The position numbers were made by a program, and so were the translations under genes. The notes beneath the pieces are model-generated. The model had not been told where the DNA came from. It did not search any database and saw only the letters and a program-made list of their open reading frames with translations. Source: Phallusia mammillata (taxonomy: Eukaryota > Chordata > Ascidiacea > Phlebobranchia > Ascidiidae). Taken from it: a stretch of 64,000 nt of DNA. The stretch spans positions 62,001 through 126,000 of the forward strand of contig QLIY01000222.1 of the NCBI GenBank assembly GCA_003260075.1, given 5' to 3'. Numbering within the stretch: position 1 is the first letter of the stretch; each line of letters opens with the position of its first letter. This document shows positions 1-14,400 of the stretch, in pieces.

Positions 1-1813
1 TTTGGCTCGTGTTTTGCAGTGTGTGGTATGTTGTACTATAGAGCAGGTAACTTTCTACCTGGCACTGTGTAGGTGTTGGTTTGCCGTAATTGCTTTGCAT
101 GGACAACAAACGCCGCAATAAATAATGGTTTTGAGACGCAAAAACCAACAGAAGGAAACCATTATTTCCACAGACCTTAAATACTGATTCTCAGATCAAA
201 CAATATCTCTATATTTAAATGACAACCTTATTCGACACTGTTTTCTGTGAATACCCAAATCGTGAGTGTTATTTTCTTTTACGCTCAACAGATTAAAGAA
301 CAGTAAACGAGTTTTCATTTCATGTCGGAATTTCCCTTTTGTGTCCTTTTTGTACAAATACTCAGTATACATAGAAAAACTGGGAAAACGTGTTCTAACC
401 CAAATTTGTAAATTGCATTGTACCTTGCGCTTGGCACTTTGTGACCTTCAGCCTACTATGTAAAAAAGCAAATGTGCCCAATTTATTGAACTATTTCAGG
501 TGCGAAAAACACCCATTTAGTACTCAGTAAATTTTGCCTACTGTACAAATCCCACAGCTGTCCAAACAAGTTTATGATTACCAGAAAAAGTTGTAAGCCC
601 GTACAGGCCATTCAATTCCAGCTAATAACACCATTACAATTTACAACCCTATTCCTTCCTTCACAATTGGTTCCATTCATGCCCGCCAAGATTAAGCGGT
701 TGCTTTGTAAACGGTGTGGTTTTATTTGGTCCGCTGTATTCCCAAACGATATTTGAAATCAAGGAGGTCGACTTTGAACTATATGTTTCCTTAATAGGCG
801 GTTTTCTGTGGGAAGTTAAAGCCGGTTTTAGTTCATAAGAATAAAATTTGGTATTCTCAAAAACGCCTTGTAATGTTTTAGGCCCATATTGTTAAATGGC
901 GTAATTGCTGTGAAATGCCATAATATAACTATTTAGAATTAAAAATTCAATTTTTTAATTTTTTTATTTGATGGTTTAATATGATTTTTTCTACAACAAA
1001 AAACAATACAAAAGTCGTCAAAAAAATAAGGTATTTGTCCGTCGATTTCTTTTCGTTTTCAGTGGGATCAAAATCGGTACACTAATCCTCTCATTTTCTT
1101 TTCTAAACCACAAAGATTCTAATCATTTTAAACACACACTCTGGAAAAATTACCTTATCGCTCTAAACCTGAAAGTTCGTCTTGCAGCAGTCTGACGAGC
1201 GATAAGTGGTAAACTGCAGCCGGTTTGTGATTTTTGTGCGCCCCCGAAATGCCGCAAGTTCAAGGAGTAGTAGGATTAACCCCTAGCATCCTGTTCCCAA
1301 CGTTGGGTCGACACTTCAACGGCCCCCAACAACGCTTTGTAGTACCAGAATTGAGAACATTACCCCCTTAGTTGTATCGTTAAGCACTAGATCGGATTTC
1401 ATCCGTGTTTGCTGTTATAGTTTTTATTTCATCTTCAAACACTTCAGGTATATAATATCGGAAAGGGTAACACACCACAGTTAACTATATCCCTGTTTTG
1501 CTTGTGTTAGGCTAAACCCTTTTTTGTGTGTAAAGGAATATGGTAAATAATCGTACTTCACAAAACGAATGTATTTGTAGTTGTAAAATGTTAGCTCACA
1601 AGATGCCAAGGTTCGAATATTTGCGCAGCTTTGCTTTTCCTTATTTGTTTATGTATACAATCTTGAAGAGCGAATTAATTATGCTTTCTTGGTCCTTTTA
1701 AATGAACTGTAAATATATTTAGGTCTTTCGCAAGACGGCGTGTCTTCCACAAGCTTGGCCCATTGGACTTTTCACTGCATATGTTTACAAATGTATTTCA
1801 TGATATTTAATTT

Positions 1814-1965
1814 GTGTGAAATGGCTTTGGTGAAAACGATGTGTTTTAACATTTTGTGTATCAACACGGCACACCTACATGCATAAACAGCTATCGGGGG
1901 GGGGGATGTGAAATGGCAACATTTTGTGTATCAACACGGCACACCTACATGCATAAACAGCTATC
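1814..1965 (+). repeat. Direct duplication across a 10-G run (probable assembly gap)
   Basis: A 48-bp segment at 1848-1895 recurs identically at 1918-1965, separated by ten G (1896-1905) and a 12-base spacer. That spacer repeats the block TGTGAAATGGC seen at 1814-1824, so the second copy starts further upstream but lacks 22 bp present in the first (1825-1846 region). Two alleles differing by an indel, placed end to end across a filler gap, explain this better than a real tandem duplication. Confidence 0.75.
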
Positions 1966-3332
1966 CAGTATTCTGTCGTTATAGTTTATTTTCGTGATTT
2001 CGCTAATTCCAGTGAACTCCGCTTAAGATAATACGGCTTACCGGTGCCCGTAACCGAGAAGTAATCTCAAATCTGATAAATCGAAGGTTGTGTAGTTGAT
2101 TGCGTTGATGAAAACAGTCCTTTTATGACCTGTTTTTTTGAAGAACCTTGCTTTAGCTGCATTCATTTCGGAAGGCCTTGACAAATTCGCAAAAGCTGCT
2201 TTATTATTAGGTCTATTAAATGGGATTACCGTTTGTATAGGTTCTGACTGTGCAATTAGTCGTAAAGGTACATTTAAGTTGATTCTTCCATTCAGGTAAT
2301 CACTTGATATTTAGTTTTGCGTACTGATAGGTGGGTAAATGTCAGATTAGTCTGTGAGGTAAAAGTGTTTTTTTCGCGTGGGTGCGATTTGCTTTTGTAC
2401 ACACCTATACGTAAAAATTAGTAAAGCAAAACTTCAACAGATTCGAACTATCACGACCGAAAACTAAATCGGGTCAGGTTTCGTGTTTTGTTTGATGAAC
2501 CTTTGGTGTATAGAACTAATAAAGGTCAGATTGCTTGGTCTATTTTTCATTCCAAATGACCTAACCCGTGTATAATTCACCGTTTCCAAAACAGCAACCG
2601 TATCTGCATGACACAATGATTCCGTTGTTTCGAAACAAATCTCCCTTAACAAAGTTAAATTTTCTCAATACACTGATCTTTATCTCATGAATCTCGTCCT
2701 TCAATTTTTCCACGTTATTTCACTCCAAATGACTCCATTGCGCTATAACTAGATTTTAAGGATAGGTAGGAAAACACCAGAGGTGGGTGAAGTAATTGGT
2801 TAATTTAAACATTTTTTGTGTACTTGTGACAGTTTTTTTTAGTAAGCCCTAATATTTTTCATGAAAAATCCTTGGAAAAAGATGGAACGAACGGACAAAG
2901 TTGACATTTATAAACTGTCAAACACGTTTGAAAGAGAATGAAAATTTGAAACAAGGCACCACTACCGCAAAAATATCGTTTTGTTTGATGGTAATAGCAC
3001 AAAAAACTTCAAATATGTTTCGCACACATCGCACATTTGTTGCCCCGACAACATAGAAATGTTACTAATTCAATCTTCTGCCAAAACGCCTGCATGCTTT
3101 CGATGAAGAGATTTGGAGAAAAGAAAGCATAATGAGAGAAGCGCAAGAAAAAGGCAATTGTCTAACCGTTTGGGAAGGTTTTCAATTCGATCAGCAATAG
3201 AGCAGGTCGAAGGGGTCAGGCGTGTTCTCATGGTTAGCACAGTTAACTCCGAATGGCAATCACTAGGGGAGGAAAGGCTTGTTGTTCGCAGATTGTGGTT
3301 ACCACGAGCCTCGTTTTTTATCTTTGCGGTGT

Positions 3333-3390
<58 letters not shown>
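3333..3390 (+). other. Run of 58 G, probable masked assembly gap
   Basis: Uninterrupted G from 3333 to 3390, with no matching sequence on the two sides. The following bases (ACTCCCGGGCGCCGC) are unusually GC-rich for the region. A sized gap whose unknown bases were turned into G is the best reading. A genuine homopolymer of this length is much less likely. Confidence 0.7.
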
Positions 3391-3394
<4 letters not shown>

Positions 3395-6300
3395 CCGGGC
3401 GCCGCTGCCGACGGAACTTAACGAGTTGACGAGCAACAAAGCAAGGCATTGTTCAGGATTGCGAAAAGATTTGCCGGGGCGGTGCGATAGAAAATACGGC
3501 TGATAGTTACGAAATCACGCGATCGTAACTGCTTTGTTTATTGACGACCAAACTTCAAATGTGACTTATTTGATTTTCTCGCATTTTGATTGTTTTATTG
3601 CTTTGCGACAAGGCGATAGGTATTTTGTCAGTTTTGCGGTTGCTCCGAGGTTCGAACCGACAACCCCAATATTTACCAAACCCTCGCGCAATATGCTCTT
3701 ATACGATCGTCATCTGTGCAAGTTCATGGTTCTTTGCTGTTACTGAGTGTTTTTGAATAGTTTCCGCTTTATTGTCACGTGATAAAGGAAAGTGTTTGAC
3801 TTCAGCTAAAAGCAGCATGATGCTAGTTGTTGTTTCAAGGTGTTTCCAGTGTTGCAAAACAGCCTAAGATTTTGCAATTGCGTCCTAAGTTGATATAAGA
3901 AGGGGGGATTTTTGAGACAAAACACGGGCTAATTATCCCCACAAAATATTATAAATAACTTGTACAAGAGTTATTTTTATTTGTGCTAAAATAAACTGAT
4001 ACAATTTTGCGCTAGATTTCATTAGGTCTGTGTCAAAACTTATGCGACAATCATCCTTGCCCAGACAATGCAAGCACTTGACATTTAAATTCCCCACATT
4101 AGGGAAATGTAATTCGTGTACACGCTGTCGTGATGCGTTGACTTTAACTCATTGATTGACAGCCCTGTGTACTTCTTTTGAATTCGCTAGACAGGGCAAA
4201 TACGTAGACAGATTTTAAACGTCAGTGAAGTCGCGCTTTGTAACAGATAATAATCGCCCCCAAGTTTGATGTGCTCTTCTCCCTACGAACGTTGCATTCA
4301 CGTGGTTTGCGTGACCCGACGTAGCGCCGGGGTTCGCCTAAACTGCTAATGGCTTCCTGTATGTCGTGATACTCGCCTTTCTTCACCCGAGACTTACACC
4401 ACGAGAAGAAGAAAGTGTGACTTCCTAACCTTCCGTATAAAGGCCTCAGATATTCCACAGTGTCCTTGCAAACCGCCTCAGCCCGACTATAGGGTTGGAG
4501 TCTCCAAAAAGTTGGTGCAACGTGGCAGAAAATATGTAAAGGCATTGCGGCTTTTTAATGCGCGGAATAGAACTTTGCGCCGGTGTGGTTCAAAACCGAT
4601 GTTTGCAAAACACACTCCAGCATTAAAAACTGGAATGCGGAATATGAAACAAACCTTGCATAAAAGCAATATTGCGTGAAGTCCGTTACAGTTGCAGAAC
4701 ATATGGCGATTTGTCATGGTTTGACAGCTTTAAGTTTATCGTCAGAAAACGTTTTGCTGAGAAGCACTTTGTTAATAGATTTTTGTGGGATCCAGGGCAA
4801 ACATAAAGCATGGACTGGTTGGTTTTGTTTGCGAACTCCATTAGGGCGCTCTTAACCGCCAGCCGCTCGCACTTGACGATTCCAAGGGCGTTCAATGACG
4901 CTCTGGCGTTAATACCTGAGACGCCGCCGCTGCTGCCCGGTTTGTTTTTTTCAATTATTAATAGTGCGATTTTTCCGGCTTCAGGGGTGGCCAAGGGCTC
5001 ACTGACGTAAGTTACTAATCGATTTTGGATAGATCCGCGACCGCTGCTCACTCGAAATGCCGCCAAAGTTAGAACTTGATCTCGAGGTTAGACCCAGTCT
5101 TGGCCCGCGTTGTGATATTAGTTCCTTTAATGGATAGTTTTCAGATTTTAGGATCTTACAGTGGATTCGTTCAGATAGGGTGTGTAACCACAATTGAAGT
5201 TTATTGGTTTCCAAATATTTGAGCTGGAGGAACTTTTTTTTAGGTTGCTGAGTTAATAATCTGCAAACTGTTTGATGTCGGCGGTGTACTTGGCGAGTAT
5301 GTTAACATTTGCGGCATGGGCATTGTCCGTGCTGGAAACGGTTTAGGTCAGCTGGAATGGAAGGCCGAGGGAGCGACTTAAAATGGGTTGAAAACTTTTT
5401 AATATTTGTGAGACATTACGAGAAGTTTGACGATACACTGCTGTAACTAGTCTAAAAATCGCAAACCTGTCTATAATATAAGGTTGCGTTTGCGGCACCG
5501 GTGTAAAAAATTCAGTAAAATAAAGTAACTCGCTACGTTTGACCTATTTTTGTTTCTGATCAAAGACATTAAAGCAAGCGAAAAAGGAGATGAAAAATTG
5601 ACGAAGGTGAATTGAGACCATCAGAAAAGCGCTGTAAATCGATAGAGCATGTCGCAGGATCGTGTTGATAGTGTAAGTTTACGGGCAATCTGCCATGTCA
5701 ATAACTGGGTGTGCCCTCGTAATGCGACCTTCCCAGGCATGCGAGAACTCAAAGCAGTAATACAACCATATTTAGTACAGCTTAAAGTGCAGAAACTTTA
5801 CAACAAAGACGCATGTGCGAGGTTTTGATGGATTCAGGCTGTTTGCTGTTCACATTTGAGGTCAGGTTTGTGTACTACCATTCTGCAGCAATATTTTGAC
5901 TGTCAAGTAAGCTTTTAAACTAACGTATCCATAACGGATTTCTGTACACGTTCCTGGTGTAAATTTTCCCGTAAGTAGGTGGCTTGTTTAGGAAGCATCA
6001 CCCAATTTACGAGTGCCGAATTTTACACCATTCAGTGCACCACTGATATTTACTCTGTCGATGTACACGCGTAAACGTATCTAGGCCAGCCAGCGTTGCA
6101 ACAACAATAACAAGTTTGGTTGACGGCGTAAATTGCTGTGCGTGATCCAAGTAAAACCACATCACTGGATTTCTAAGAGCGACCGACAAACCTTGTTGCC
6201 ATTGGCCCGGCTCGTTTTCAATGCGTAATGTTCAGTTTGACCGTGCTTTGATCTACGAGTCTTGTGTGAAGTACAACGTAGGAAGCGAAGATTAAGTGAT

Positions 6301-8320
6301 CTGGTTACCTATTGCCCTCCCAAATTGACGTAACTTGGAGTGTGATAGTCATGTCGCCTGTTTGACATGTAGATTGCGTCATTTTTAGCCACCGTCCGCC
6401 GTTTCCGCATTTTGATTTCGAGTTTTACCAAAGCCTTGTGTTGATAAAGTGGCTGCTTTGTATTTGACTGACGGAGGACACTAAAAATAGAATACGATTA
6501 CATCACCTTGCTCAAGAAATTAACTATTCCAGCGCCTTGAAAAGGAAGCAAGTATTAAGGTCTAAAAACACAAGCAATTACCTTGCTGCGACAATGCTTT
6601 TTTATGTGTTTTACTTGTGAAAACAGTGTGTAACTTGAATAATTTACCGTTCCTACATTGCCAAATAGCCATACAAATAGTTAGAGTTGGCCCTTGGATG
6701 AAAACATTGACAAATATAGACTATCGTCAGAGCCAATACGACGGTAATTAAATCAGCATCAATTAGTGGCTGGGGCAGTTCCAAGTCAAAGAGAGAATTC
6801 TGCATCTTGCTCCAGATGCGCCATTTGAATGTGAGTTGTGAGCAATACAAGATTGATTTTGCATATAGTGTCGTTGTAGTAAAACTCAAATACGCCGAAT
6901 AATCGAAAATTCCTTTTTAAATTGCCAACTTCCTACTTTGCGCATATAAAGTCCTTCAGCAAAAATAAAACAAAAACTTTGTAAGTGAAGATTTTTTTAA
7001 TTTGTTTGACTATGTCTTGGCAATGTTTCTAAAAACAAATTGCAACATTCTTGTCACACATCCCTTTGGCAATGTCACAAAGCTTTGGCAAAACTGCGAA
7101 AACCGGACGCACTTAGGCTCCATAAAGATCGTCAATTCGCGCACCACACTTGGCATACACATCCAAGCGGGCACAAGGGAAATGCTAATTGGGTTCTCTG
7201 TCTCGGCTTTCAATTAAGTAGGGGTTGGCAATCTGATACCAAGCTTAACGCGACCATTTCAGATGTGATGCAGGCTAATGGAATGTAAGACTAAGGCTCC
7301 CTCGTTTCAAATTAGGCGCTGTACAATTCGGTGAAAAAGGATTCCGAAACCCTTACGCCACATTTACGTGTAATTTTAACTTCATTTAAATGCGTCAGGT
7401 AGGCAATTTTCCAGCCACAAACTGATGTGGATTTGTAAGCGAACCTTCACGACCCTTCGCAAATATGGTTTCCCTTTGGTAAAAGCGAAAATACACATAA
7501 AATAGTCAGTTTATTGCCGCAGGAAAGGCTATTTGAAAGCGAAGTTTAACGACACTTTCGGTGGTTGACATTTTAATCTGGAGTTGAAGTCAATTTTGCC
7601 CAGTTTACGTGCATACCGCACCTGTGCTACTTCCCAGTCGCAAAAAAATATTACCTTGGTTATTTTCGACATTCACAGCGACACTGAAACCGCACCTGGC
7701 CTAAATTACGGCTCACCTTGCTTCCCAATAAACCGTAAAAAACGAGACCGTGTCGGTTGTTATTCAGTCATCCCCTCCGATCAAGGTAGCAATTTGGGGC
7801 GCTGTTTTGGGATTTCGATAAGCACGCGATTTAAAATACTGCCCACATTGTGTCTCTGCATGTCCGCTTATTTACTTGCGGCTTACAGAAAGGCAAGCAC
7901 GAAGTAGTAAGGCAAATGCGTAAGGCTGTGACTAAGTTGCTAGTTATTAGTAGGATCACATTTGTTTTCAACTGCGATATCAAGTTGCAAGCAAGCGCTC
8001 TGGCCTCGGACACGTTGACGTCAGATAAGGTGTAATTAGTGGGACAGCGACGTATGTGGTCCTGTGGTTGAATTTAAATTCATAGGAAGCGGGCGCTTGT
8101 TGTGATTTACATGGCAACCAGCAATTTTGCGGCAAAATGTGTTATCTAAGTTATAGTTAACAATACAAATGCTGTTCGGAATTTTGGATTTTCGTTTAAA
8201 AATAAAGTTTATTTTTGAAGGTTTATGTATTGAAGTACTCTCTCATAAATGAATAGATAGGTTTGATAAAAAAAACACCTGTTCAGTAATCTTTTTCTTG
8301 TAAGTGTGTGGTGTTAAATT

Positions 8321-8401
8321 ATGAAGTGGTTTCCCGTGGTTCTTCTGCTTCTCCAGCAGTCATGCTCTTTCGCCAATGACATTGAAGTCCTCGATCCTCC
8401 G
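8321..8401 (+). CDS. ADAMTS-like gene, exon 1: signal peptide
   Basis: Begins with ATG and encodes 27 residues: MKWFPVV, a leucine run, QQSCSFA, then an acidic stretch, giving a clear secretory signal peptide with likely cleavage after SFA. It ends at a consensus donor (CCG|GTAAGT) in phase 0, matching exon 2. Its link to exon 2, 11.6 kb away, rests on strand, phase and a suitable leader. Extra phase-0 exons may lie between. Confidence 0.72.
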
Positions 8402-11400
8402 GTAAGTGTGTTTCATGATAGAGTTTTGTCTCAACTGAGTAGTTTTACGCACCAACTTAATTTGTTGCGAATCAAGTTTTACTTATGGTATTGAGTTTGA
8501 AAATTTCGAGTTATTTAACTTTTTAAGTTATTTTTTATCAGTAGTGCTCGTCTTTGGTTACACGAGTGTAAACAATTATTTATTACCTATTGGAGGATGA
8601 GCTTTTACTAAGTGTGGGTGGAGTTAATACTTCAGCAAGCCATAATTCTTTCAAGTGTACTTTTTGCATCTTCTCACTAAATAGGGATCTCACTAGCAGT
8701 GAGTAGAATCTTCAACGTTTTCTGCAGTGACAGTAAAAACACTAAGACATTTCTGTGGTTAAAAGCAAAGCGTTGAAACAGTTTTATGTGTCAAATTCTT
8801 TCAGGCTCTTGTAATTGCAACTGTTGCTGTTTAGTCTCTCGAGCACCGTCGTGGTGTCGTGTTTATTGTCGCACACTTTCCCACACCCACCGTGAAGTAG
8901 GTGCACATTTCATACCAGGTGAAAGTTCCATTGCCTTAGAAGTCCTTTTAGCCAAGTAGCTTCATTACCCGACTTGGGTTCTCTTATGTGGTTTTCTTCA
9001 GTTGTGTGCTGTTACTGTGGGTCATGTCTTGTGGTTTACCTACACCGCTGATACACCTAACCCTCACATGCAAACCATGCGATTACTTGAGCGTTGGTTT
9101 TTGCGAACCCAAAAAGTGACTAAGCATTGGTACCAGAGCTCACTGGTGCCATTCCGTTTCGGCTCGGTGGAGTTTGGTACCCGAAATCGGATTATTTGGC
9201 ACTCGCCAATGTTGCTAGACAAAACGCCAAGCCTCTCCACTGTGAACACAATTACCCTGGGATGTGCCCACTTCAGTTTGCAGGCCAACCGCTTTACAGT
9301 TGGTTTAGCAAGTTAAATTTTAGTCGGAATCGCAGTGCAACAGCATATTTGCGTAACTTCACAGAAGTATAGTGCAATAAAATGTTGAAAAAAGTTATTC
9401 CTTTTGTGTTGTAATATCATAAGGTTTGTGATGAATAAACAACTGAATGGTTTTCTCATGAAATTTTAACTCCGCGTGTTGCCGAATGTTTAATCTGAAC
9501 GTTTTTTTTTTCAGTTAAAGGGAGATTAATGAAACCTTGCGCAACCCTGACCTTTAATAAACACATTTAAGGATTACAAGTCTACATTGTATCAATATCG
9601 CGCCCCGGGTCGCCAAACTGGACCCCAGTTAGGTCAATAGGGGTAAACCCTCGTCTCCGTCACTACTTATACGGAACTAGTTCAATTTCGTTTGCTTCGT
9701 ACTTGCAGCGTCATTGTCAGGAGCAAGTGCAAGTCATTGCCCTGTGTTAATTAGGTTTACTTAACCCAAATTTGACCCCTTGGTATTACAAGACACCTCA
9801 TGCATATATACCGAGGGGTGAAAAGGTCGCAAATTATTTTAAAGGGTTAAATATTGTGTTTTTGTGAAGTAGAAGGTGACCCCTGTTGAGCCAGTTAAGC
9901 GCAAAACAATAGCGTGCGGTTTCTGTTAATCGTTCACGGAATTCAGCGGTTTTCTGCCGCCGACTTTGTCAATGTTAACTTTCAGGTTTTAACCCTTGTT
10001 CAGCGACATGCGGTTTTCATGGCAAATGTATTTAGCGTTGCACAATTGTTTAAAATGTCAGGGGTTGGTGACGTTAAGCCACCGTCAGAATACGTACGGT
10101 ACTTGATTGAAAGGTAATAATTGTGTGAGATATATTAATCGAGCTTTCGTGAATTTGTGCTGACTGCTCTGCGAAGGCCGTTTGTATGTCTTTAACCAGT
10201 CAATTTTGCCTAGGATGAATGCTAAAATTTCCACAGAAAAGCACTATTAAAATATAGGGACATGTTTCAACACAAAATAACGATCGATTTTTGAAGTTGT
10301 TTATAAAACTCTGGGCATCGAAACCAGCGCTGCATTTAACCTGACGAAATAGTAAAGTGTCTTGCAAGGCCTTTTTGTATCTTTTTGGTTTAATCAAATG
10401 AAAATCAAACGCAATTTCTAAAACTTTGGGACAACTTTGACGAAATTGTTTAACACACAGTATCTGATACTGTACACCTGTCCATCAGGAATCTTTCAGT
10501 TGCCCCAACACAACAGTTTGTTGAAATTCAACCGTTTCGCGACCGTCAGATGCAGTCCATTTACTGGCTGTGTTGCTGGGTAGGTGGCCTCTTGTTGAGA
10601 CTCCTTTGTTATTTATTTGCTCAGTAAATGGATGCGAGTGACTGAAAATGTACGGGACCAGGGTCTTTGGACCGAGCATTGATCGCAGCGATAGTGAAGC
10701 TGTGAATGCACAGAATTTCGGGGATTGGGTAAATAACACACCTTAGTCTAAGCATTGTCCCGTTGTCAAAGGCAAGTCCGTCGCTAAAGGCCGAGACTCA
10801 CTTAGGCTTGTTTACGTTTTAGCGTTCTTTTCGTTGAGCTACGATGTGTTTTTACTAAGTCAGCCCTCAAAAACACACACACATCTTCGTGTGGTGATCT
10901 CAAAATGACCCGAATGTCCTCAACAACAAGGCTGTAAAAAGGATATTTTAAAGATGTGTTACGTTAGCGGTATCTAAACCAACCTATACTGTACTAATTG
11001 GCAGACAGCCGTAATTTATAATGTGCTGACACTATAAGCTTTTTTTAAGTGATTGAAAACGCTCTGTTGTAAAGAATTTAGGACCCATTGTTATTTCTTG
11101 CTTTCGTGTCACATGTATCCACTTCTCTCTAAAACACGCGGTCAAATTTTAAATGAAGTAACAGCCTTAGCAAAACAAAATTTGTGGCTGTTAAAACAAC
11201 CACTTGGTCGTATATGATCGGGGGGGGGGCTTAGCAAAAACAAAATTTGTGGCTGTTAAAACAACCACTTGGTCGTATATGATCCGTATCATGGACTGCC
11301 GCTGAAGCTGTTTGATTCACCCGCATCCATATTTACCATGGTAACCTGCTTTTTGAGACCAGACAACTCAGAAGCATGCGAGTATGTTTGTGACCCTGTA

Positions 11401-14400
11401 GCGTATTTATAGCTCAGCACGAAATGAAATTCGACACCGGTTTTCAAGTGTTATTCCGCCGCAAAAGCACGCGAGCAACGTTTTTGGTCCTGCTTTGGGT
11501 TTCATCTGCGATCCACGGGATATGGCTTGCCAACGCAAATTCCTCAACTAACGCACTTTGGCGAAACCACAAAAGCGTGCAAGGCAAGGCTGCGCGTGTG
11601 CCGTATGTATGGTTCTTTGAATGAAACTAATACTTTAAAATCTCCATTAAGCTTTGTTCCCTCTTTTGTGGATAGTAAAACTGAGGTGTGGTAAGCGTGT
11701 AATACAGGCAGTGAGGAGGACGTTTTGAATAATTCACCTCCTTGGTGATTTTAAAATATCATTTATTTCTCCGCGCTGTGTCATGCTTATTCTTTGCCAA
11801 ATTAGCTCCTGTAATAGTAAGGTTGCGTTCTAACGTTGTAAAGATCCGTCGAGTTACAGTTTGACTTACAGTTCACAGTTAGTAAACAACTGCATCAAAT
11901 TGAACTTAAAACAACCATTTCTCTCTTGTCTTTGGTATGTAAACATCACTTTAATACTCTTTATTCAAATAACAAACCCAGCTTAATCTTTAAATATCCT
12001 GACACCGGATATTGACGATATGCAATCTTCTTTACCGTGCGGCTTTCGGCAAATCCACCCATCGCATTGCAATTAATCATCCCAGATCGCAGTTGCCACT
12101 TGCCCATTAACGCGAAGCCACAATCAGATATAGCTCTTAGGCTTGTTTGTTTTCACGCGGTAACTGACGATCGTCTTCTGTCTCCAAACACTGCATCCCG
12201 ATTGATGGTGAATTAAGGCTTGCCAGGCATATATCAAGGTACGGGAACTTATAGCTTCGTTGGTGGGACAAGTAATCGCTAAACGAGCTAATCGCTGCAA
12301 CACACATCTCGCAGAATTACCTAAAGCTGTGTACACTGACTTATCAGTGTGTGTATATTACGCATACGTGGGTCGTATATCCCAAGATAGTGGGTTTTCA
12401 TCTTTGCCGACGAGAACTTGCAAGCTGGTTTGAGTATCTTTAGCTCTGCAGAAACCACGCCATGTAAAGTACGCTGCAATGTATCCGTATAAGGATTCAA
12501 TCACTTAGACTTATTTGTTTTCCGTACTGACCTGAGAAACAGAGGCGTCAAAATAAGAAAGCGAATTTTAAGTGACATTTTTATGCTGAAAGCAACATGT
12601 AAACACAGGTGAGTGAATTATTTAGTCCAACACGTAATGCAATAGAGATGACGATGTTTGAAAGCTTTTGACGGATTCATAGGCATTATATAACCCCGGG
12701 CATACATTCTGTATAATCTGATGCATTAAAAATGTGTCATAATATTATACCGGTGACTGAAGTCTTTGTTCACGAACACGACCCAAGATTGTATCTTTAC
12801 CTCTTGCGTTCTACCGCACATATGTCTCATGAAAACGGTGGAAGATTTCACTAGATAACGAGATCCAAGATCAATGTGGAACAATATAAGCACGTTGACC
12901 AGAACGAAACACTCTGGCAGTTTGCTAACATGGTTTATACATTTGCTAGCAACAAACGCATTTACGGGTTTGTCAGCGGCTAAGGTCAAGTGTTTTGACG
13001 GGTTTTACCGCTGTTTGAACTCATTTCTCGAGTGCACGGAATTTAAATCTTGAGAGTTCAAATTTGCGCGACCGGCTAGTGGTCTTTATACTCGCACTGG
13101 TCTGTATTCTGTGATCGCTTGATGAACTACGGCAACAAGAAGTCAAACCCGAAAAAGCTAAGTTTGTGGTTGCTTTAATGTGGCCACCACTCCCTTTCAT
13201 CTTGTCCCGCTGTCGTAGATGTTCACGCTTCAAGCAACAGTTTAAATGGCCGATTTTAGTGCATGCAGCGTACAGCTCGCAAAAAAATTGTTCTAACTGA
13301 AAAATGTAATAGGAACTGGAGGGCGTGCCATGCCACTAAGTCCCACCCGCAGTGGAACTAATACAAGAGGCGACATTTCTAATCGGGCACCCGCAGTTGG
13401 GATAAAAACTCTAAAAGCGTTGGATGAAATACTCCTTGAAGTCTCGCTATCAAGCCAAGTAACCCATTCGGTTGTTTTGAACGAAAGGACGCGATTTATC
13501 CAGCCATGTAGGGTGACACAACGACAGGATTTTGTTTTAAGCCACAGGAATGCCAGAAACGTGGCACAGTACTCGGGATGGGCGACAGTCAGGTTACAAA
13601 GGCGCGTGCGTTGGGAAATCATTTGCCTCCAACTGAGTGTCAATCGTCCTATCGAGCCCTTGACCCAGGACGGATCCTCTACACTCCTGGGCTCTGATAG
13701 GCACTTTGTCGCATTTTCAACAAAGCACACGTGGTGAATAGTTCCACTCCGGTTTCAATAAAATCAATCAAGTCCCGGCGTTTTGGGACGACGCACTTGA
13801 ACGTCGAAGCCCATTGCTCTGCCGGTAAGGGCTTTCACGCCAAGAACGGCATGACCTGCCATGTATCACAATGGCATGGTCGGGTAGGTGTGGAGTATTT
13901 CAAGTGTCATGACTGTTGCCAAAAATTAGGTACGAAATCAGGAAACAATTAAACCCTTTATCCGCCAACGAATAAACTGCCTCTTGTCACTACATGAATG
14001 ACCTTTTATGTGAAACCTTTACTTTTCGTGTACACTTCTCGTCACCACCTGAACTTGTCGTGTCAAATCGTGCAGATCTTTTTTTGCGTGGGCTTTCAAT
14101 ATTGCCACAGTCGGGCTAAGATCAAAGTTTACAGTTTTTCTCGAAGCCTGTCTCGCCACCGGTCTTACGTCATAGTTTTTTGACGCAGTTCCTTAAAACT
14201 CTACGTGACAAAGCTCCTGATTTCTCTGTTTATCGCGTGGAAAAGTGTTGCCCTAAACTTGCACGTTTTTGCTGTTTGCTTATACAAGCTGAGAGGAAGC
14301 TTTTGAGAGCAGATAACATCCGGGTTTCTAGGGGTCGCCTTAGTTCATTTAGGATCTTCTCCTTTGTTGTGTGATGTCGCAAGCAAAAATACATATTATT

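Larger units (their letters stand above)
1..8320. other. Upstream non-coding region, no supported gene
   Basis: AT-rich sequence with no open frame that I recognise as protein and no linked set of splice-flanked exons. It contains one short G-run junction near 1900 and one long G run near 3360, annotated separately. Frames that stay open around 3113-3503 do so only because the G run reads as polyglycine. It could include promoter or 5' untranslated exons of the ADAMTS-like gene starting at 8321, but no element can be assigned. Confidence 0.6.

Noticed and set aside
3113..3503. Open frames with a polyglycine stretch, resembling a glycine-rich protein
   Set aside because: The frames stay open only because the 58-G run has no stops in any frame. 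The run is probably a filled gap, and the flanks have no coding features.
3645..3665. GGTTCGAACC, like a tRNA T-loop
   Set aside because: It is a short palindrome. The flanking bases do not form a five-pair T-stem, and no matching D-arm, anticodon arm or acceptor stem is present on either strand.
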